Source of the DNA: Eukaryota sp. TZLM1-RC
Lineage: Eukaryota; Metamonada: BaSk clade
Assembly (NCBI GenBank): GCA_040285825.1
Contig: JAUPSS010000001.1
Coordinates: 3,472,001 to 3,536,000, forward strand
Direction: 5' to 3'
Length of the DNA: 64,000 nucleotides
In this document: positions 59,119 to 64,000 of the stretch, piece after piece
Layout: every line of letters begins with the position of its first letter
Numbering within the stretch: the first letter of the stretch is position 1
Notes under the pieces: model-generated
What the model was told of the DNA's origin: nothing
The model's database searches: none
What the model saw: the letters and a program-made list of their open reading frames with translations, nothing else
Translations under genes and position numbers: made by a program

Positions 59119-59310
59119 AAATCGTATTGTTTTTTTACTATTTTTCAAATCAATTCCTAAAATGATTTCGAAAGCTTTTAATGTCTGTCAGTGCACATTA
59201 TGAAAAACATTGCTGCTGTAAGGTTTGATGGTGTGGAAGCTTGTTTTTGAAGATATTGACTTTTAGTCTGTGGTTTTTGAAAAATAAATTAAAAATTAAA
59301 TTAAAAAAAT
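59119..59310 (+). pseudogene. Family E 3' end, second array copy
   Basis: It codes for NRIVF to FEDIDF with slips in T and A runs and a TAG near 59264. A B element with a complete 5' end follows. Confidence 0.7.
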
Positions 59311-61312
59311 TTTTTATATTTTTTCTCCCTCCCTTAGTCAACCCTCTCATATTTCACTTTCTGTCACGGCGTCAAAGTCGTACTGTGTCTTTGCCAAAAC
59401 GATGCCAGTGACTGACAGTGACTCTGATACTGATTGGAATGCCCAAGCAAAGATTCTACCCATCAGATCAAACTCATCCCCTTCACTTCTCCACTCTCCC
59501 CACCCTTCAAGCTATGCTCGAAATTCTTCTCAAAAAAATTTGAAAATTTTTAAAAAGACTTTTTGCCTTTGTGTGATGCCCCTGATATTACGCCTGAAAA
59601 AGTGCAAAAAGAAGACATACCTGTTCCAAATGTGGCAAGGTTGGTCATAACATTAGAAAAATGTCCTGATATTATTACCGAAAAAAATGAGACTGAAAAC
59701 CAATATTTCTATTGTTAATAGTTTGCAAACGCCATCCGAACTAAATCTTCCTCCTGTTCCCAATGTTTCTGCTGATGATGTTAATTATGATTTAAATATT
59801 GATCAAACTCATTTACCAAAAACTGTTGCTCCTGATCCTACGGATAATGTCTTGAAACATAGTTGTCCTTTTTGCAAAAAAAGTTCCTCTCTAATTCTTC
59901 TAATGGTCGCCCTCTATTGTTTTTGTTTTTGACTGTCAAACAAGTGATTCTCTTCGTACACCCTGTTAAAATTCCTGTAGAGGTGAGTCCTGCCAGTTCT
60001 GTTCCTTTTGTCAATGGAAATGCGTTCTTTTTCTTCGCAATTGAAATTAAACAAATGGAACATAACAAGATTTTTGGAAATTCTTTGCCAAAAAGAATAA
60101 GAAGAAAATTAATTACAAACCAAAAACAGAGAAAAGCTAATTCATCTTTTTCAAGCAAAAAAATTGTTTTTTTGAGAGGTAGATATGGAAGCGGATTAAA
60201 AAAATATTTTTTTCGGGAAAACTGGCTGATACCAATCTCGAAACTGTTGAAAAAAATTGAAAATCCCTCCATCCAACTGAACATTTTTTGCCCCAGTAAG
60301 CCTTCTATTTGTCAATATTGGCTCGAAAAATCCATTTCAGGCTCACGAAGTATTGAATGCCGTTGCTAAATTACCAAAAGGGAAAAGCTGCTGGTCCTTC
60401 AGGCATTTCCTTTGATTTGTTAAAAACTGCCTGTAAAAAAATGCTCCTGAAATTGTTGAGGATCTTGCTTCCCTATTTTTCAAAAATTTAATGTGTTTAA
60501 ATTATGTTCCTCCGCCTGAATTGACTGCTGCCCGTTTAGTTGCTTTTAGTTAAACCTGGTAAAGGTGACAAACCTGATGGAGTTAGACCAATTGCTATTG
60601 GAGAGTCATTAACCAGTTTGCTTTTCTTCGCTTATTTTTAACAGAATTTCTACTAAAAGCAAGGGACTATTTGAAGCCTTTCCAATTTGGTATAAAAACT
60701 GTTGAAGGTGCTTCTGTTGCTTCAATGACTTCAGATGTTTTTTTCAATAGTCAACAGCATCAATATATTTTTCAATTTTGGATTTCAAAAATGCTTTCAA
60801 TTCTGTGAAACGTAATTGTATTTTTTTGATGTCCTTCTTCATGATTTTCCTGAACTTACTGCATATTTTTTTATTTATTTTTATGGAAAAATCAGACTTA
60901 ATTTTTTTGACTCCTTTACCCTTGAATCTTCTTCTGGTATGAAACAAGGTGATCCTCTAGGCCCTTTGCTGTTTTGTTTTGGCTATTCATAATATTATTA
61001 AAATGACACAACAAGATTTCCCTGATTTGCGTATTGTTGCCTATATGGATGACATTTCTATTATTGGTTCTTTTGAAAGCATTTCTAGGGTTTCTGAAGA
61101 CATTGCGGCGAAATACAAAGAAATTGGTTTAGCTTTGAACCCATCTAAATGTCTCTTGATTGGTAGAGAAAAACAATCTTTGATGATTGGTGGAGCTCAG
61201 ATTCCTTTTTATCAATTATGACCATCAAGCTTTTAAGTTTCTTGGATGTTGGCTTGGCAATTTGGATGAAATTTATTCCCAGTTAAACAATTTATTGGAG
61301 AAGTTTGACAAT
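59311..61312 (+). pseudogene. Family B element, 3'-truncated, second array copy
   Basis: The start is at 59402. The zinc sites, RT core and AYMDDISIIG (near 61040) are present. It stops at EKFD, as the copy at 49917 does. The frame is broken at more than fifteen runs; for example FKNAFNS is preceded by an extra T near 60778. Confidence 0.78.
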
Positions 61313-64000
61313 TTTTTTTTTTTAAAAAATTTAATTTTTATTCTAAAACCTATAAATCAACATCTAAAAATCCATCTCTCCCAAAAACAAAAAAACACTA
61401 GATGCAACTCTCTCATAGTGAGATCCAAGAGAAAAGCAAAAGCATCAGAAACCATCTTCAACATCCCCTTAAAAATAGAGAACACAATTCTATTTTTGCC
61501 AAAACAATCTGTTGAAATTTCTGCCAGTTCTTCTCTTTACAATCATTTCAAAATCATCCAAAAAAACGTAAAAGCAGTTGGTGCAAGTGAACCAAAAAGG
61601 GAAAAATACAAATGGATACAAATTGTATTTTTTGCATGCTGTAGACTGGCTGATTTGGACAAAGGTTCATTGTATTTTTTTGAATTTAAAATTTTTCAGC
61701 ATTTGAAAGGGATTATGAATTTCAGAATTAACAAGCCTTTCATTTTGAGGCATTACAAGGATCAACAGACATTACATCCAATAAAATGAAGCTTCCATCT
61801 AATCCAGGTAATATGACATCACCTCTATTATTCTTATGAAAAATCATTTTTCAGCATCAAACAGATTTGACAACAAAGGTTCCAAGAAGGATTCAATTCT
61901 ATGAGATTTACACATACAATATAACTGGTCTCTTACAGCATCATGAACCTTGCTTCTAAAAGTAATAAAATGTTTACAATTTAACAAATGAGTAGTTGTA
62001 ATTTCTCGAGAACATTTTACAAATTAAATTATGAGGTAAATTATCAGGCCAGATAAAGGAACGAAAATCTCATATTCAGAGTCCAAGCAGAATCGGATAA
62101 GAGAGTACCATAAACTTGTGGAATTGTTGTTACTAAGGCAGAAGAAGTACTGTCACACATATCTTGTAAAAGATTTGCAAAAAGCGGGATTCTTTTTCTT
62201 GGCCAAGCCAAGTCTAACATCAAAATCCAAGCTTTCAAAAATCTTTGACAATTTTTTTGTTGAAGCTTTTTACAGCAAAACTGTAAATTAAATAGAGATC
62301 GGTTTGGAATTTCTTGAATTGATTGAGGAAAACATTTGGTCCAAATTTGTGGCGGTAATTTTTTTCAAGTTCACAAGATAACTCATACAAATAGGGACTA
62401 CAATTGGGGACTAACAGATGAGAATCATCAGGAAATCTACGAGAAAATTCATAAATAAAAATTTTTTTGCCACCACCCAAGAATGCTGATTGACACAAAA
62501 ATTGAAGATTTAGTAAAATCCAATACCCCCCAAATTTGCTGAAGAAAATAAAATGGCTTTTTCAACATTCCTGGTTCTACATCCAATAAATCAGCAAAAA
62601 AATTCTGTTCTCAATGAATTAAAAGAACGACAAAAATCTAATGCTATGGAAGGAGCACAAGATCTCAAAATGTGGGTTATTCTCCCAGTGTAGCAAATTT
62701 TTTAAGCATAAAAAAATTTTAATATGCTTTTTCTATATCTAAAGAAGAAATTGAATCAAGTTCAATTTTTCATTTTTCCAAAAATAACTTGCAATTCATT
62801 CTGAATTTGAGGCACATTTCTAACCAACAACCAAGGAACTTAAAAAGCATCACTACTATAATTAGTAAAAGGGACAATAGAATCGTTTATCACGAGGTCT
62901 TGAGCAGAAGAGCCAATCAGAAGGCATTTGCTGGCATTAAGATGAAGCCCAATATTTTTCATATGAATCGGCAATTTCTTGAGCAACCAATTCTAGTAAA
63001 TCAAATGAACCAATCAAGGATATATCATCCATATAAGCAACTATTTTTTTATAGAAGGGTATTTTTTTGCTTAATGATATTTAAAAGTTTTGTGAATAGC
63101 CAAACAAAACAATAATGGACCTAAAGGGTCACCTTGCTTCACACCAGAAGATGATTTAAGAGCAAATGAATTAAAAATTAAATCTGATTCTTTACCATAA
63201 AAATGGTAGAAAAAAACTCGATAGCTCAGGAAAATCAGATTTTAATAACTTCAAAAATTGCTTCTCGCTTTACAGAATTAAAAAGCATTTTTTTAAAGTC
63301 GAGATTAAAAAAATAAAAATTATTTTTCCTCTGCATTAAAAAAAGGTATCAGAGGCAATAGCAGCAACAGAAGCACCATCAATTGTGTTGATTCCAAATT
63401 GATGAGGATTCAAAAAAATGTAGAGGCTTTTGTCTTTGACACGATCGAAGACAATTGATGCCAGCAAACGAGAAAGAGATTCACCAACAGCAATTGGGCG
63501 TATTCCATCAGGTTTGATTCCGTTTCCAGGCTTTTACTAAAAGCAATCAGACGTGCTGCGAGCAATTCAAATGGAGGATTATTTTCAAAACAATTAATTG
63601 TTGAAAATAGTGGGCTAGATCATCAGCAATTTCGGGAGCACTGGAACACGCTATTTTTAAGAGATCAAAAGAAATTCCAGATGGGCCTGCTGCTTTCCCC
63701 TTAGGTAATTTTTGAATAGCTTTAAGAACCTCAATTGCAGTAATAGGATTTTTCAATCCAAAAGGACACACTTCAGGCTTGCTGCACTTGAAATTTTTCT
63801 TGAGGATGCAACTTTTGGAGTTTTTCAAGGGTATCAGAGTTTACATCAGCCAAAGAAGAGGAAAACAAAGACTGCTTTGCGGCACCATAACGACCACGTA
63901 AGCACAATTTTTCGGCAAATTTTTGATTTTACAATTTTTTTCTATTTCCAAATTTTTTTCTTAAAAACAATTTTTTTGTTTTTCTAGCAAAAATATTTCC
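61313..64000 (-). pseudogene. Family A element, third array copy, cut by the window end
   Basis: The 3' tail is at the left (61313-61360). The element extends to the KFAEKLCLRGRYGAAK region at the right edge. Run expansions are strongest here: CCCAAAAACAAAAAAACAC near 61379 against CCCAAAACAAAAACAC near 33077. Almost every domain is in a different frame from the next. Confidence 0.8.

Larger units (their letters stand above)
38623..64000. repeat. Tandem array with an 11.3-kb period
   Basis: The order A minus, D minus, B minus, G, E (with A and F inside), B plus is seen from 38623 and again from 49918, and A starts a third time at 61313. Spacing of equivalent points rises from 11,294 (A tails) through 11,312 (D) and 11,365 (B starts) to 11,395 (next A tails). 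The rise comes from longer homopolymers in later copies. Confidence 0.87.

Noticed and set aside
52-64000. Host genes, tRNAs or rDNA target (as for R2)
   Set aside because: Every stretch over 300 bases could be assigned to one of the retroelement families, and no rRNA-like or tRNA-like sequence was noticed on either strand.

Overview
The window is an AT-rich eukaryotic (nuclear) region made almost entirely of non-LTR retrotransposons. I found no host gene, tRNA, rRNA, LTR pair or prokaryotic operon. The host species cannot be named from the sequence. ORFs close at TAA/TAG under the standard code and carry no visible introns.

All elements share one plan: a single ORF of roughly 1,000-1,120 codons with an N-terminal CCHC zinc knuckle, a second CX2C...CX2C zinc site, a reverse transcriptase (RT), a long thumb/linker, a C-terminal CXC...HX3C zinc motif and a restriction-like endonuclease (REL-EN). 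The last two place them among REL-type LINEs (the R2/R4/NeSL/CRE kind) rather than APE-type LINEs. I use provisional family names. A ends in FLDVDL, B ends in FEDVEF, C ends in VEEILV, and D has an AT-hook-like N-terminus and a YADD box. E and F have a KRRAD endonuclease motif. G is known from RT pieces and H from a C-terminal tail that may belong to G.

Layout: 1-6900 holds a full-length D (minus), truncated B (minus), truncated A (plus) and pieces of G and E. 6851-16284 is a tandem duplication (period 5,640 bp) of a D/A/H/A/B/G/E mosaic. 16284-16844 is G. 16845-20318 is a full-length A. 20319-30494 is a B element split by a C element, which is itself split by a second full-length B. 30509-38622 is a pile of A copies on the minus strand, including an A inside an A and a duplicated 2.8-kb head-to-head A/A unit. 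38623-64000 is an 11.3-kb tandem array (A, D, B, G, E with A and F inside it, B, then A again) that runs off the window.

The elements have inserted mainly into one another. Several insertions can be dated relative to each other by target-site duplications of 7-13 bp and by empty copies of the same site elsewhere in the window. Later recombination between A copies appears to have built the tandem arrays. Nearly all frame breaks that I compared between copies are one-base changes in A or T runs, and runs become longer toward the right end. Much of the apparent decay may therefore be uncorrected long-read sequencing error.
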